DNA of 64,000 nt from Exiguobacterium qingdaonense. GTDB taxonomy: Bacteria > Bacillota > Bacilli > Exiguobacteriales > Exiguobacteriaceae. The DNA is taken from NCBI RefSeq assembly GCF_018617855.1, contig NZ_JACSKY010000008.1, positions 1 to 64,000 of the forward strand, given 5' to 3'. The notes below the pieces were generated by a model, which worked only from the letters and a program-made list of their open reading frames with translations, was not told where the DNA came from and made no database searches. The position numbers were made by a program, and so were the translations under genes. Shown here one piece after another: positions 50,395 through 59,495 of the stretch; the stretch's first letter is position 1; each line of letters opens with the position of its first letter.

Positions 50395-52887
50395 CTATAT
50401 CTCTTCGCTCGTCACCCGGATCGTCACGATGTCTTTTGGTCCGACCGTGAACGTTTCGCCTACTTGTTCGATGACGTCTCCTGTTAACGTTACTCTCTCT
50501 AATGTTACCTGTTGTTCGAACGTCATGGTAACTGAAACACGTTCCTCCGTCGGATTGAATAGACGGATCTCGCTGACGTTCGGTTCAATCCCTGTCACAC
50601 TCGAGAATACCCCACCTGTCATCGTGAACCAATGCCGCGGTGTCGCTGCACGCGTTTGATGAATGATTGGACGGCGACGGAAGCTTGAAACATGCGTTGC
50701 CGTCTCCGCTTCCCGGTTCAACAAGAGGCCGTATTCGAACGTATCCGTTCGCAGGCATTGTGCACCCGGCACTTCAAACCCGGGCCCCGCACCGTTTCCT
50801 CGCGTCCGTAAATCTCGACGAGACAACCAACCGACCGCCCGGAGCATCGTCAGTTCGACGACGTCTCGGTCGTCATATGTGCTCACTTCGTATTCTTGTA
50901 GACCGCGATGGACAAGCGTGTGCGCATTTGCCTGAACGAACGAATATGTCGGTGCTTGTGCCATGACACATTCTTCATTTTTCTCTGCGTCAAATTGTTT
51001 GTCTCGCATCGTCTCCCGTTCGTTCCAATCAAACGCCGTATCCGCCGTCGTGACCTCACACGTCCCGACGTCAAAGGCGACACGGAGCTTATGGTCTTGC
51101 GCCTTGTTGTCCACCGTCGTCTTGAAACGGATGAGCGGGTCGTGTGCGTAAAGAGTGACCGTGGTCGTAATCTGGACAGTCACCGTATCCTCGCTCCCTC
51201 TTTGTCGCGAAGCATCAAGGGAAGTCGGGACCCTCAACGTATAGTCGAGGCGCATCGTTTCGTGAGCTTGACCACGCTCCGTCGTAGTATGAAGAAGCGT
51301 CGCCTTCGACAAACGGTCTTCAAATGGCGGTGAATAGTTATACGTATCGCCCGCATCTAGACTTGAGTAGAAGACGTGCTGTCCTGGATATCGCACCCCG
51401 CTGCCTACGTCTGTGATTGTCAATCCATGTTCGCTCGTCTCGATTTTATAGAACGCATTCTCGATGACGCCCTCTGCTGGAACGGGTGGTGTGACTGTTT
51501 CTTCGACTCGCTCAATCTCGCACACGTAGGCTCCCGCCCCTTCGACCGGGATTGAAAAGACGACGTCATACTCGACATACTCGTCATAGTGGGGCTCCGC
51601 CAAAATGTGACGTAAAAATACTTCCTTCTCTTCTCGGCGCAATACGTCAATTTCGATCGGTTTCCCGTTCATGCTGAGATTGATGTGCCCGAGGTCGAGT
51701 CGTTTCGGGATTCGAATCGTTGTTTCGATTGGAAGCGTCCGTTTGATCGGAACGGTTGAGATCACCACAAGCTGATTGTTATATCTTTCACCAAAATACG
51801 GTGCCGGATAATGCTTATCGAGCTGCGTCTGTTCGAACTGTTTCATGGCAGCGAGTGCACGTGCCGAACGCGTCTCCATCTCCTCGTGGACGGCATCGAT
51901 GCTACATCCACAGATGCTATCGTGCGGCTGGTTTTGTAAAATCAATTTCCATACATACTCTCGGAACGCATCATTTCTTGTCTCTGTCCCGAGGAAAGCG
52001 TTCAAGAATCCGAGCGTGTTGAGTGCTTCATCTTCGACGAGCTGATTGTCACGCTTCAAGTAGGTCCGTGTCGAGAGAACACCTGGGAGAATGAAAATTT
52101 TCGACGGGTCCCGTTGTTCACCGCGAATCGTCGCGGTCGGGCGATGTGTCGCTACCGCATCCAAATAGTCAGACATGAGCGATTGACGGGTCGGCAGGTC
52201 GATCGCATCGAGACGTTTTTTCAGGTCTGGTGCCGTGAACGTGTGATCGGCCCCGTTCATGACCAAATAATGACCACTCTGTACGTAAGGTTCGTTACGT
52301 TTCACATAGTCCATTATCTCTTCTTTGAACGCCTCATGCTTCAAGAACGTCTGATAATAACCTTCAAATAAGGGAAGGACGAACGTCTTGACACCTGACC
52401 CGTTCGGCGCGATCCATGTATTCTCGAACGAGTCTGATACGGCACCACGCCAAAGGATGGCGTGACCGATTCCGAACTGGTCTAGAATCTGTGGCATCTG
52501 TCCGATATGTCCGAACGTGTCCGGCAAGTATCCGATATCATGTTTCGATCCTAGGTCGCGCGCCATCTTCGTCCCAATCTTCAAGTTTTGAATGAGCGCT
52601 TCACCCGCCACTAAAAACTCATCGGCGAGTAAATACCACGGTCCGACTTCAATCTTGCCCGCTCGGATCCATTCGACGAGCTGCTCATATTCTTCTTCAC
52701 TCACCACGTCACGATAGTCATCGAGCACAATCGTCTGCCCATCCAAAAAGAAATTCTCAAATTGACCGGCCTGCAGTCGATCGACGACGTAGCGTAACCC
52801 TTCCGTCAATTTGAAACGGAACGATTCGAACGATTCATACCATTCCCTATCCCAATGCGTATGATTCAGGACATGTACTTGTTTCAT
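50395..52887 (-). CDS. GH38 alpha-mannosidase
   Basis: The 830-residue protein starts MKQVHVLNHTHWDREWYESFESF, with the zinc-binding HxD of GH38, and continues IGYLPDTFGHIGQMPQILDQFGI (DxxGH, nucleophile region), FLLW-like block AILWRGAVSDSF and PHDSICGCSID. These are typical of bacterial GH38 enzymes of the MngB group, which cut alpha-mannosides or mannosylglycerate, sometimes in phosphorylated form. No signal peptide, so it acts on imported substrate. It follows the FAD oxidoreductase with an ATGA overlap. Confidence 0.93.
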   Translation of the reverse strand: MKQVHVLNHTHWDREWYESFESFRFKLTEGLRYVVDRLQAGQFENFFLDGQTIVLDDYRDVVSEEEYEQLVEWIRAGKIEVGPWYLLADEFLVAGEALIQNLKIGTKMARDLGSKHDIGYLPDTFGHIGQMPQILDQFGIGHAILWRGAVSDSFENTWIAPNGSGVKTFVLPLFEGYYQTFLKHEAFKEEIMDYVKRNEPYVQSGHYLVMNGADHTFTAPDLKKRLDAIDLPTRQSLMSDYLDAVATHRPTATIRGEQRDPSKIFILPGVLSTRTYLKRDNQLVEDEALNTLGFLNAFLGTETRNDAFREYVWKLILQNQPHDSICGCSIDAVHEEMETRSARALAAMKQFEQTQLDKHYPAPYFGERYNNQLVVISTVPIKRTLPIETTIRIPKRLDLGHINLSMNGKPIEIDVLRREEKEVFLRHILAEPHYDEYVEYDVVFSIPVEGAGAYVCEIERVEETVTPPVPAEGVIENAFYKIETSEHGLTITDVGSGVRYPGQHVFYSSLDAGDTYNYSPPFEDRLSKATLLHTTTERGQAHETMRLDYTLRVPTSLDASRQRGSEDTVTVQITTTVTLYAHDPLIRFKTTVDNKAQDHKLRVAFDVGTCEVTTADTAFDWNERETMRDKQFDAEKNEECVMAQAPTYSFVQANAHTLVHRGLQEYEVSTYDDRDVVELTMLRAVGWLSRRDLRTRGNGAGPGFEVPGAQCLRTDTFEYGLLLNREAETATHVSSFRRRPIIHQTRAATPRHWFTMTGGVFSSVTGIEPNVSEIRLFNPTEERVSVTMTFEQQVTLERVTLTGDVIEQVGETFTVGPKDIVTIRVTSEEI

Positions 52888-54227
52888 TGGATGACCTCCA
52901 GTCGTTCCCGAACCAAACCGCCGTCGAGTTCATTCAGCGACGTGTTCGTTTCTAAAGCGAGTGCGACGGCCAATCCCGTCGCCTCCCCGACGTCCCGTAG
53001 CGTCGGCTGAATCCGAAGCGATGCTTGCATCAAAAACGTACTCGAAATGTGTCGTCCGGCGAAGATGACGTTCGGCACTTCGTTCACAATCAGAGCACGG
53101 TACGGGATTTCATAATATTCACCGGCTGTATATTTCTTCGGTAACGCCTCGTCTCCTTTGACGCGATGCACATCGACATACCAGTCTCCTTTGGCGATTC
53201 CGTCATGGAAACGGGCCCGGTCCGCATAGTCTATCTCAGATAACACATACTTCCCTTGAATCCGATACGATTCACGAATCCCAAGCTGTGTCGCTTCTTT
53301 CAATAAGAAAGCGGACTCGAACCCTGGTAAGTGACGAATTAAGAACCGGCTGAGACGCTGCATCATCTGTCGACCGATGCGCACCGCTTCAGAGCGGGCG
53401 AACGGGTCGGTCGTGTCCGTCAGTCCCGGGATATGGGGACAATTAAAGGAGAGGACACCTGGTTTGCCCGGTTGCGTGAACGCTTGGAAATATTTCAAGT
53501 CGTCAGTCGTGAGTTCACCTGTTGCCAACCCGTCTCGGAACAACGGTTCGAGCACATGCCCTTTCCCTGGGACCATGACGATTTCGAAGAAGTCTGGGTC
53601 CTCGATTTGACAGAACGTTTCACCGAGTCCGAGCACGTATCGTCTGACACGGTCGATGTCGACACCGCCCATTTCAAAGCGGAACGTCATCTGTTGATTA
53701 TGTCCGTTCTCGTCGCCAGACGATGTCGGGATGTCCGAGACACGTGCGACGACGGCATCCGCCGAAGCATCGATGACCGTCTTCGTCCGAATCGCAACGA
53801 GACCGGCACATGTGTGGACAATGACATGTGTGATCGTACCTTCCTCTTTCAATACGTCGATGACAACCGCGTCGTATAACACCTGACATCCGACCTGTTT
53901 TAACAGATCGTCCAACACCGAAGTGAGCGTCTCGACGTTGAACCAGCGGCAGTTCGTCGTCCCATCGTCCGTCTTGACGCCCCGCTCTTCCAAACGATCT
54001 AAAATCGCTCGATTGACACCTCGCGGATGGACATGGGTCGGCATCATCGGAGAGACGAGCGCATTCGTCTGCGTCCCCCCGAGTGCGATCGTTTTTTCAA
54101 TAAGAAGTGTGTCGATTCCCTCACTTGCTGCCGTATAGGCCGCCGTCACGCCAGCCGTTCCGCCGCCGACGACAACACAATCGACTTCTCGTACTCGTTT
54201 TATCGTATGCCCTGCGTAATGAATCAT
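52884..54227 (-). CDS. FAD-dependent oxidoreductase (FAD_oxidored family)
   Basis: The 447-residue protein has the FAD Rossmann motif VVVGGGTAGVTAAYTAASEGIDTLLIEK (about 18-45), LGGTQTNALVSPMMPTH, VIDASADAVVARVSDIP (second FAD motif) and IFAGRHISSTFLMQASLRIQPT near the end. Members of this PF12831-type family often occur next to glycoside hydrolase and ABC sugar import genes. Their substrate is generally not known; oxidation of a sugar or sugar acid is likely. It stands between the ABC permeases and GH38 and is translationally coupled to the latter. Confidence 0.85.
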   Translation of the reverse strand: MIHYAGHTIKRVREVDCVVVGGGTAGVTAAYTAASEGIDTLLIEKTIALGGTQTNALVSPMMPTHVHPRGVNRAILDRLEERGVKTDDGTTNCRWFNVETLTSVLDDLLKQVGCQVLYDAVVIDVLKEEGTITHVIVHTCAGLVAIRTKTVIDASADAVVARVSDIPTSSGDENGHNQQMTFRFEMGGVDIDRVRRYVLGLGETFCQIEDPDFFEIVMVPGKGHVLEPLFRDGLATGELTTDDLKYFQAFTQPGKPGVLSFNCPHIPGLTDTTDPFARSEAVRIGRQMMQRLSRFLIRHLPGFESAFLLKEATQLGIRESYRIQGKYVLSEIDYADRARFHDGIAKGDWYVDVHRVKGDEALPKKYTAGEYYEIPYRALIVNEVPNVIFAGRHISSTFLMQASLRIQPTLRDVGEATGLAVALALETNTSLNELDGGLVRERLEVIQ

Positions 54228-54248
54228 CTCTTCCGCGTCCTTTCTCTC

Positions 54249-55073
54249 TTACCCTTTCACGGCACCATCTGTCGCACCGGAGATAAAGTATTTTTGGAGC
54301 GCCATAAATAGGATCAATGTCGGGATTGTCGTCAAAACCGACGCCGCGCTAATCAGCTTCAAGTTCGAACCATCAAAGTTTTGGGACAGTTGTGCCAATC
54401 CAATCGAGAGCGTGTACATGCTACTCTCCGTCGAGTTGAGGAGTGGCCATAAATAATCGCCCCATGTCCCCATGAACGTAAAGATTGCCAACGTGACGAG
54501 TGTCGGTTTCACGAGTGGCAACGCGACTCGATACCACACTTGGAAACGGTTCGCCCCGTCCAAATATGCTGATTCCTCAAGCTCTTTCGGGATGCGTAAG
54601 TACGCTTGTCGCATCAAGTAAATCCCAAACGCGGTCGCCACCTGCATCACGACGAGGCCGATGTAGGAATTGCGTAGACCCAGTTCTCCCGCGAGTTGGA
54701 AGAGTGGTGCCATGTATAGCTGGAATGGGACCATCATCGTCGCGATAATGAGCGAGAGAACGACACCTCTGCCCCGAAAGTCCATCCGGGCGAGCGGATA
54801 TGCCGCCAAACTACAAAAGAGCAAGTTTAACGGGATGGCAATCGCCGTCACGATGAACGTATTTAAAAAGTAGAGCCCAAAATTCGCCTTCGCAAAAGAA
54901 TCCGTAAAGTTTGCGAGTGTCGGATCGGTCGGGTAAATCGTTCCGTAAATGCTTTCCCCTGGCGACTTGAGTGCCATGAACAACGTGATCAAGAACGGTC
55001 CGACCGTGATGACCGAAATGAAAATCATCAATAGATACAACATGATTTTTTGTGTCGTTTGTTTACGTTTCAT
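54249..55073 (-). CDS. Carbohydrate ABC transporter permease (MalG/LacG-like)
   Basis: From ATG 55073 (GGAGAGG upstream) the protein is 274 residues with six TM helices and the EAA-loop EELEESAYLDGANRFQVWYRVALPLVKPTLV in the cytoplasmic loop, as in the CUT1 family. With the neighbouring MalF-like permease and the binding protein it forms a sugar importer. No ATPase gene is present in the operon; CUT1 systems in Bacilli commonly share one MsmX-type ATPase encoded elsewhere. Confidence 0.93.
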   Translation of the reverse strand: MKRKQTTQKIMLYLLMIFISVITVGPFLITLFMALKSPGESIYGTIYPTDPTLANFTDSFAKANFGLYFLNTFIVTAIAIPLNLLFCSLAAYPLARMDFRGRGVVLSLIIATMMVPFQLYMAPLFQLAGELGLRNSYIGLVVMQVATAFGIYLMRQAYLRIPKELEESAYLDGANRFQVWYRVALPLVKPTLVTLAIFTFMGTWGDYLWPLLNSTESSMYTLSIGLAQLSQNFDGSNLKLISAASVLTTIPTLILFMALQKYFISGATDGAVKG

Positions 55074-55086
55074 CTTCACCTCTCCT

Positions 55087-56022
55087 TTACGCTCGTAAAT
55101 CTTCTTCTCGTGAACTCGTCAACTTCATCTGAAGCAAAGATGCACCGATCGCGAGAAGGAGCAGGACGACACCAGCGGCGGATGCGATACTGACGTCCAA
55201 TGCCATAAATTTGTTGAAGATGTACATGACGAGTGTCGTCGTCGCGCCTGCCGGACCACCACCTGTTGTCAATGCGATTTCTTCGAACACTTTCATCCCG
55301 GCGATGATGGTCATGACGGAAACGAGCGTGACGGATGGCGTGAGCATCGGCACCGTAATGCGCCAGAATTTTTGAAAGGCGTTCGCCCCGTCGATTTCGG
55401 CAGACTCATAGACGTCTTTAGAAATTGATTGAAGTCCTGCCAAATAGATGATCATGTAGTAGCCCAAGCCTTTCCATACGGTGATCGCGGATACTGCGAC
55501 AAGAGCGGTCGAGCTTTGAACGAGCAAGTTTGTCGGATTGTCAAACAGACCGAGCGATACGAAGATTGACGAGACCGGTCCACTCTGTGAATAAAGCATC
55601 TTCCACATGAGCGCGGCGACGACCATCGGCGTGACGACCGGCAAGTAATACAAAATACGGAACGTCGAGACGCCTTTTATGGCCTGGTTGACGAGAACTG
55701 CTAAAATCATTGGCAAAAAGATATTCAATGGAAGGACGATGATTAAAAACAAAATCGTATTCCATAAAGCGAGCCAAAATGTCCGATCCGTAAAAATCTC
55801 TTTGAAGTTGGCGAGTCCAACGAACTCTCCGGTTCCCGCAATGATTTTATAGTCCAACAAACTCCAATGGAACGCCTCGACAATCGGAACGACAAGGAAC
55901 GTGCCGAGGACAAGGATAGAGGGGAGTAGGAACAGCCAAGGCGTGAGGAGGTTTTTCTTCTTCCGTCTGACGACCTTCGTTTTCGTGGTCGATACAGGGA
56001 GTGCTATATTCTCTTTATTCAT
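55087..56022 (-). CDS. Carbohydrate ABC transporter permease (MalF/UgpA-like)
   Basis: From ATG 56022 (AAGGAG upstream) the protein is 311 residues with six TMs and the EAA motif DVYESAEIDGANAFQKFWRITVPMLTPSV. It is the other half of the CUT1 importer. A strong hairpin lies between it and the upstream binding-protein gene, which would lower its expression relative to the binding protein, a common feature of such operons. Confidence 0.93.
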   Translation of the reverse strand: MNKENIALPVSTTKTKVVRRKKKNLLTPWLFLLPSILVLGTFLVVPIVEAFHWSLLDYKIIAGTGEFVGLANFKEIFTDRTFWLALWNTILFLIIVLPLNIFLPMILAVLVNQAIKGVSTFRILYYLPVVTPMVVAALMWKMLYSQSGPVSSIFVSLGLFDNPTNLLVQSSTALVAVSAITVWKGLGYYMIIYLAGLQSISKDVYESAEIDGANAFQKFWRITVPMLTPSVTLVSVMTIIAGMKVFEEIALTTGGGPAGATTTLVMYIFNKFMALDVSIASAAGVVLLLLAIGASLLQMKLTSSREEDLRA

Positions 56023-56046
56023 CTTTAGGTCTCCTTCCAATAAAAC

Positions 56047-56085
56047 GAGCTGAATCAAAAGAGGGGTCTCCTTTTGATTCAGCTC
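56047..56085 (-). terminator. Intra-operon hairpin between the binding protein and permease genes
   Basis: GAGCTGAATCAAAAG pairs with CTTTTGATTCAGCTC: a perfect 15-bp stem with a 9-base loop, followed on the minus strand by GTTTTATTGG. It could be a leaky terminator or an mRNA-stabilising hairpin for the binding protein. Confidence 0.8.
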
Positions 56086-56092
56086 TCAACGT

Positions 56093-57415
56093 TTAGAATG
56101 TCACGCTCTCTCCAGATTTCTCAAACGCGTCATCCCAAGCTTTCGCAAGTGCTTCTACTGCTTCTTTACCTGACATTTTTCCTTGTAAGTTTTGAACGAA
56201 GATGTTTTTCGTCGCCTCACGTAATTCTGCGCTGTTCTCTGTCGGTGGAACGAGCACTTCTGCACGTTCGAGTGATTTTGAAGCTTCCATCATCCCGAGT
56301 GCTTTCGGTGAGTCGCCAGGATTCGTGAAGTAGTCGTCCTCGAGTGACGCCGTCGTAGAAGGGAGGACCGTTCCTGCCGTCTTCGCGAACTCGAGTTGAT
56401 TGTCGGCATTCGTGACAAACTCCGCAAACGCGACCGCTGCTTCTTTATTCTTTGTCTTCGCCGGCACGGCGAAGTTCATGACCGCGACATTGACCGGTGC
56501 GTCCGACGCTTCGAGCGGTTGTCCTGCTTTTGAGGCTTCATAGATGTCTGGTGCGCCGCTCTCGACTGGTCCGAGGAAGGTCACGCCGCCTTCGAGTAGT
56601 GAGGTATTGCCTGCCATATATAGTTCTTGACCTGTTTTGATTGATCCTTCTGCCGCTTCTTGCGGGATCAACCCTTCGTCATACATCTTTTGCATCGTCT
56701 CGAAATAATTAATGATGTCTTCGTTGTCAGCGAACGTCGCTTTTCCATCCTCTACGATTGGTCCACCGGCGATTGAGACCATTTTCTCCATGATCGCGTT
56801 CCCGTCATTGATGACCGGATAGAATGCCGGTTTCCCCGTCTTGTCCGTCAACATTTTTGATGCTTCGTAAATGCCTTCCGTCGACGTCGGGACTTCTTTG
56901 ATGCCCGCCTGTTCGAAGTGGTCACCGTTGTACCATGAGACGGTCGTCGTCAAATACCAAGGAAGTGCGTATAGTTTGTCATCGAACATGCCAGACTTGT
57001 ATGGACCTTCCACGTAAGCTGTTTTCGCCTCTTCTGATAGCATGTCATCGAGTTCGAGCAATCCACCTTGTGCCGCGATGTTCGACATGTAGTGCGGGTT
57101 CAAGTTGACGACGTCCGGGACATCGCTCCCCGTCAGAGACGTCAGTACTTTTTGCTCCATCTCATTTTGTGGCACGTCTTCAATGACGACATCGACGTCT
57201 GGGTGCATTTCTTCAAACTCTTTTTCAATCTCATCGAAATAAGAGTCAAACGGTTCACCCGCGAGCGAGGCTGTCCACATCGTCACCTTACCGGACAGTT
57301 CGCCGTCACTCGATGCAGAGCCACTATCAGATTCTTCATTGCTACAAGCCATCAAGCCGACTGACAAGGCAGCGATCGAAGCGCTCGCCGCGAGTTGTTT
57401 CGTACGTTTTTTCAT
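56093..57415 (-). CDS. Extracellular sugar-binding lipoprotein of the CUT1 importer
   Basis: The 440-residue protein has a lipoprotein signal (residues 1-24, lipobox LMAC) and a Ser/Gly/Asp/Glu-rich linker, followed by the family 1 solute-binding fold: GKVTMWTASLAGEPFDSYFDEIEKEFEEMHPDVDVVIEDVP, VVNLNPHYMSNIAAQGGLLELDDML and ALPWYLTTTVSWYNGDHFEQAGI. It captures the sugar and feeds the two permeases. Its promoter (57463-57491) and cre site (57442-57455) lie just upstream. Confidence 0.94.
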   Translation of the reverse strand: MKKRTKQLAASASIAALSVGLMACSNEESDSGSASSDGELSGKVTMWTASLAGEPFDSYFDEIEKEFEEMHPDVDVVIEDVPQNEMEQKVLTSLTGSDVPDVVNLNPHYMSNIAAQGGLLELDDMLSEEAKTAYVEGPYKSGMFDDKLYALPWYLTTTVSWYNGDHFEQAGIKEVPTSTEGIYEASKMLTDKTGKPAFYPVINDGNAIMEKMVSIAGGPIVEDGKATFADNEDIINYFETMQKMYDEGLIPQEAAEGSIKTGQELYMAGNTSLLEGGVTFLGPVESGAPDIYEASKAGQPLEASDAPVNVAVMNFAVPAKTKNKEAAVAFAEFVTNADNQLEFAKTAGTVLPSTTASLEDDYFTNPGDSPKALGMMEASKSLERAEVLVPPTENSAELREATKNIFVQNLQGKMSGKEAVEALAKAWDDAFEKSGESVTF

Positions 57416-57441
57416 CTTTCATTTCCTCCCCGAGATAAAAT

Positions 57442-57455
57442 AGAAAGCGTTTTCA
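57442..57455. promoter_or_regulatory. CcpA cre site of the ABC/GH38 operon
   Basis: AGAAAGCGTTTTCA differs at one base from the ideal TGAAAGCGTTTTCA. It lies downstream of the promoter, between +1 and the start codon, a position expected for glucose repression by CcpA-HPr(Ser-P). Confidence 0.85.
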
Positions 57456-57462
57456 CAAATCC

Positions 57463-57491
57463 ATCATATCGCTTAAGAAATCTTTTTGCAA
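57463..57491 (-). promoter_or_regulatory. Sigma-A promoter of the ABC/GH38 operon
   Basis: On the minus strand TTGCAA (57491-57486), 17-base spacer, TATGAT (57468-57463). The start of transcription would be near 57456, placing the cre site at about +1 to +15. Confidence 0.85.
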
Positions 57492-57619
57492 TACTATAAT
57501 TAAAATGAAAATAATTTTCTTTATTTGGTGTCATGCGCTTTTCAGCTTACCTTTTCCTAACCTGTATCGATTCCTTCAGTTTCATCTAATCGCCTGATCG
57601 GTTTGAAGAGAATGAAAAA

Positions 57620-57643
57620 GGCTCCGTCAAAATGACGGAGTCC
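57620..57643 (-). terminator. Terminator after the esterase gene
   Basis: On the minus strand GGACTCCGTCA pairs with TGACGGAGCC, followed by TTTTTCATT. It separates the PTS/manA operon from the ABC operon. Confidence 0.85.
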
Positions 57644-58594
57644 TCACAATAACGGGGCGATGAATTTCAGTTTTTCTTCTTCATGGCGACTCGAGAGACC
57701 GTGTCCATATTCGGGATAGACACGGAACGCTTTCTCACCGGACAGTTCATGGAACAACGCATAGGCTGTCGAAGGTGGGCACACCTCATCCAAGAGACCG
57801 ACCCCAACCATGACGGGACAGGTGATGCGTCTCGCAAAATTGATTCCGTCGACATAACGAAGCGTGTCGTACAATCTCGCTTCTGACTCGTGAAGAGGGT
57901 CATGTACTTTAAAGTGATGCGAGATTTCTAAATACGGACCGTCCGTCGCGAGCTCGACTCCTCTCGGGATATCACACAGGAACGGGATGTCGATCAACGC
58001 GGCTTTCACTTTCGGGTGGAGGGCGCTGACCCCGAGCGCGATGCCCCCGCCTTGACTTCCTCCTTCAACAATCGCCGTCTTCGCGCCCGACAGCATGAGG
58101 GCGACGTCGAGCGCACGGACCGCGTCCAACATGACGTATGTATAATAGTACGTCTCCTTCTTGAAGATGCCTCGCGTCATCCATCCGGCGGCCCCACCTA
58201 AAGGCATGAGCAAGGACTGTTCCGGGTCCACCCCCTGGTCACGTGTTTCGACGAGCAGCACCGCCATGCCCTGTACGATGTACTTCATGGCGATATGAGG
58301 TTCGTGGGTATTCCAGTTGTAACCGTGATAGAGGATGACGACTGGAAGCGAGCGGTCGATCGTTCTCGGTTTGATGAACGTCGCTTTGTGTACGATTGCC
58401 CCATGCGACAAATAACGGATGTGCTCCATCTCGACGTTCCTTACGTAAGCAGCGAGCGGATACCGTTCAACCTGCATCGGAATCTCCCGAAGTGTCTCGA
58501 GTTCTCGTTCCCAAAATGAATCAAAGTCGTCCGGCATCGTGACGCTCGAGCGGTAATCCTCTAACTCACGAACCGACACATCAACGCCCGGCAT
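57644..58594 (-). CDS. Acetyl-xylan-esterase-like hydrolase (AXE1 family)
   Basis: From ATG 58594 (AAGGGG 9 bases upstream; the earlier ATG at 58603 is too close) the protein is 316 residues. It is an alpha/beta hydrolase with VVILYHGYNWN (oxyanion region), the nucleophile in VEGGSQGGGIALG (Ser of GxSxGG), Asp in GLLDEVCPPSTAY and His in YPEYGHGLS. The N-terminal YRSSVTMPDDFDSFWERELETL is typical of AXE1. It has no signal peptide, so it deacetylates imported sugars. It overlaps the ROK gene by 14 bases. Substrate range cannot be read from sequence. Confidence 0.88.
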   Translation of the reverse strand: MPGVDVSVRELEDYRSSVTMPDDFDSFWERELETLREIPMQVERYPLAAYVRNVEMEHIRYLSHGAIVHKATFIKPRTIDRSLPVVILYHGYNWNTHEPHIAMKYIVQGMAVLLVETRDQGVDPEQSLLMPLGGAAGWMTRGIFKKETYYYTYVMLDAVRALDVALMLSGAKTAIVEGGSQGGGIALGVSALHPKVKAALIDIPFLCDIPRGVELATDGPYLEISHHFKVHDPLHESEARLYDTLRYVDGINFARRITCPVMVGVGLLDEVCPPSTAYALFHELSGEKAFRVYPEYGHGLSSRHEEEKLKFIAPLL

Positions 58595-59465
58595 GTACGA
58601 CATCCCCTTTTTTGATCGCGAGGGCGAGCGCCCCTTTTAATCCGGCCAAGTCACCGAGAGTTGGTGGCACGATATACGTCTCTAACTCATCCACATACGG
58701 ATTTTGAATGTAGCCGTTCATCTTCTGTCGAAACGCATCGCGTACTTTCGGGAAAAGCTGCGACTGTTTCATGACACCGCCACCGAGAATCATCCGCTGT
58801 GGCGCGAGAATGAGGGCGATGTTGACGAGCGCCTGTGCCAAATAGTCCGCCTCGATGTCCCATGCCGGGTCGCTCAGCTCAAGCAAGTGCGCCTTCTTGC
58901 CATGTCTCGCTTCGATGGCAGGACCTGATGCCAACCCTTCAAGACAGTCTCCGTGATACGGGCAGACGCCGTTCGATGCGTCATCCGGGTGACGACGAAC
59001 CATCATGTGCCCCATCTCCGGATGTCCCATTCCGTGGACGAGCTTCCCATCGATGACAGCACCTGCTCCAATCCCGGTCCCGACCGTCATATAGAGGCAA
59101 CTCGAAACGTCCGTCGCCCCACCAAACGTCATCTCCCCGAGCGCCGCCCCGTTTACATCGGTGTCTAAAATAACGGGTACACCAAAATGTGTTTTTAACG
59201 TGTCATATAACGGGTAATTTGCCCATTTCACTTTCGGTGTCGTCGTGATGTGCCCATACGTGTCACTATTTCGGTTCAAGTCGACGGGACCGAACGTGCC
59301 GACACCGAGCGCCTCGATCATCTCTCCTTCAAAGAACTCGAACACGCGTGCCATCGTCTCTTTCGGGTCCGTCGTCGGGATGGATGCGTGGCGGATGATG
59401 TCCCCCGTCTCTGTCCCGATGCCGCAGACGATTTTTGTTCCTCCTAATTCAATCGCTCCAAACAT
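58581..59465 (-). CDS. ROK-family fructokinase-like sugar kinase
   Basis: From ATG 59465 (AAGGGGAGC upstream) the protein is 294 residues: MFGAIELGGTKIVCGIG (phosphate 1), DTDVNGAALGEMTFGGA (catalytic Asp in TDVNGA), YMTVGTGIGAGAVIDG (phosphate 2) and the zinc site in GHMMVRRHPDDASNGVCPYHGDCLEGLASGP. The layout matches ScrK/GmuE-type fructokinases. It should phosphorylate fructose or mannose, feeding manA in the operon. A cre-like site lies just upstream inside the end of manA. Confidence 0.9.
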   Translation of the reverse strand: MFGAIELGGTKIVCGIGTETGDIIRHASIPTTDPKETMARVFEFFEGEMIEALGVGTFGPVDLNRNSDTYGHITTTPKVKWANYPLYDTLKTHFGVPVILDTDVNGAALGEMTFGGATDVSSCLYMTVGTGIGAGAVIDGKLVHGMGHPEMGHMMVRRHPDDASNGVCPYHGDCLEGLASGPAIEARHGKKAHLLELSDPAWDIEADYLAQALVNIALILAPQRMILGGGVMKQSQLFPKVRDAFRQKMNGYIQNPYVDELETYIVPPTLGDLAGLKGALALAIKKGDVVHAGR

Positions 59466-59495
59466 GGCTAGCTCCCCTTTCAACGTGATTTATAT

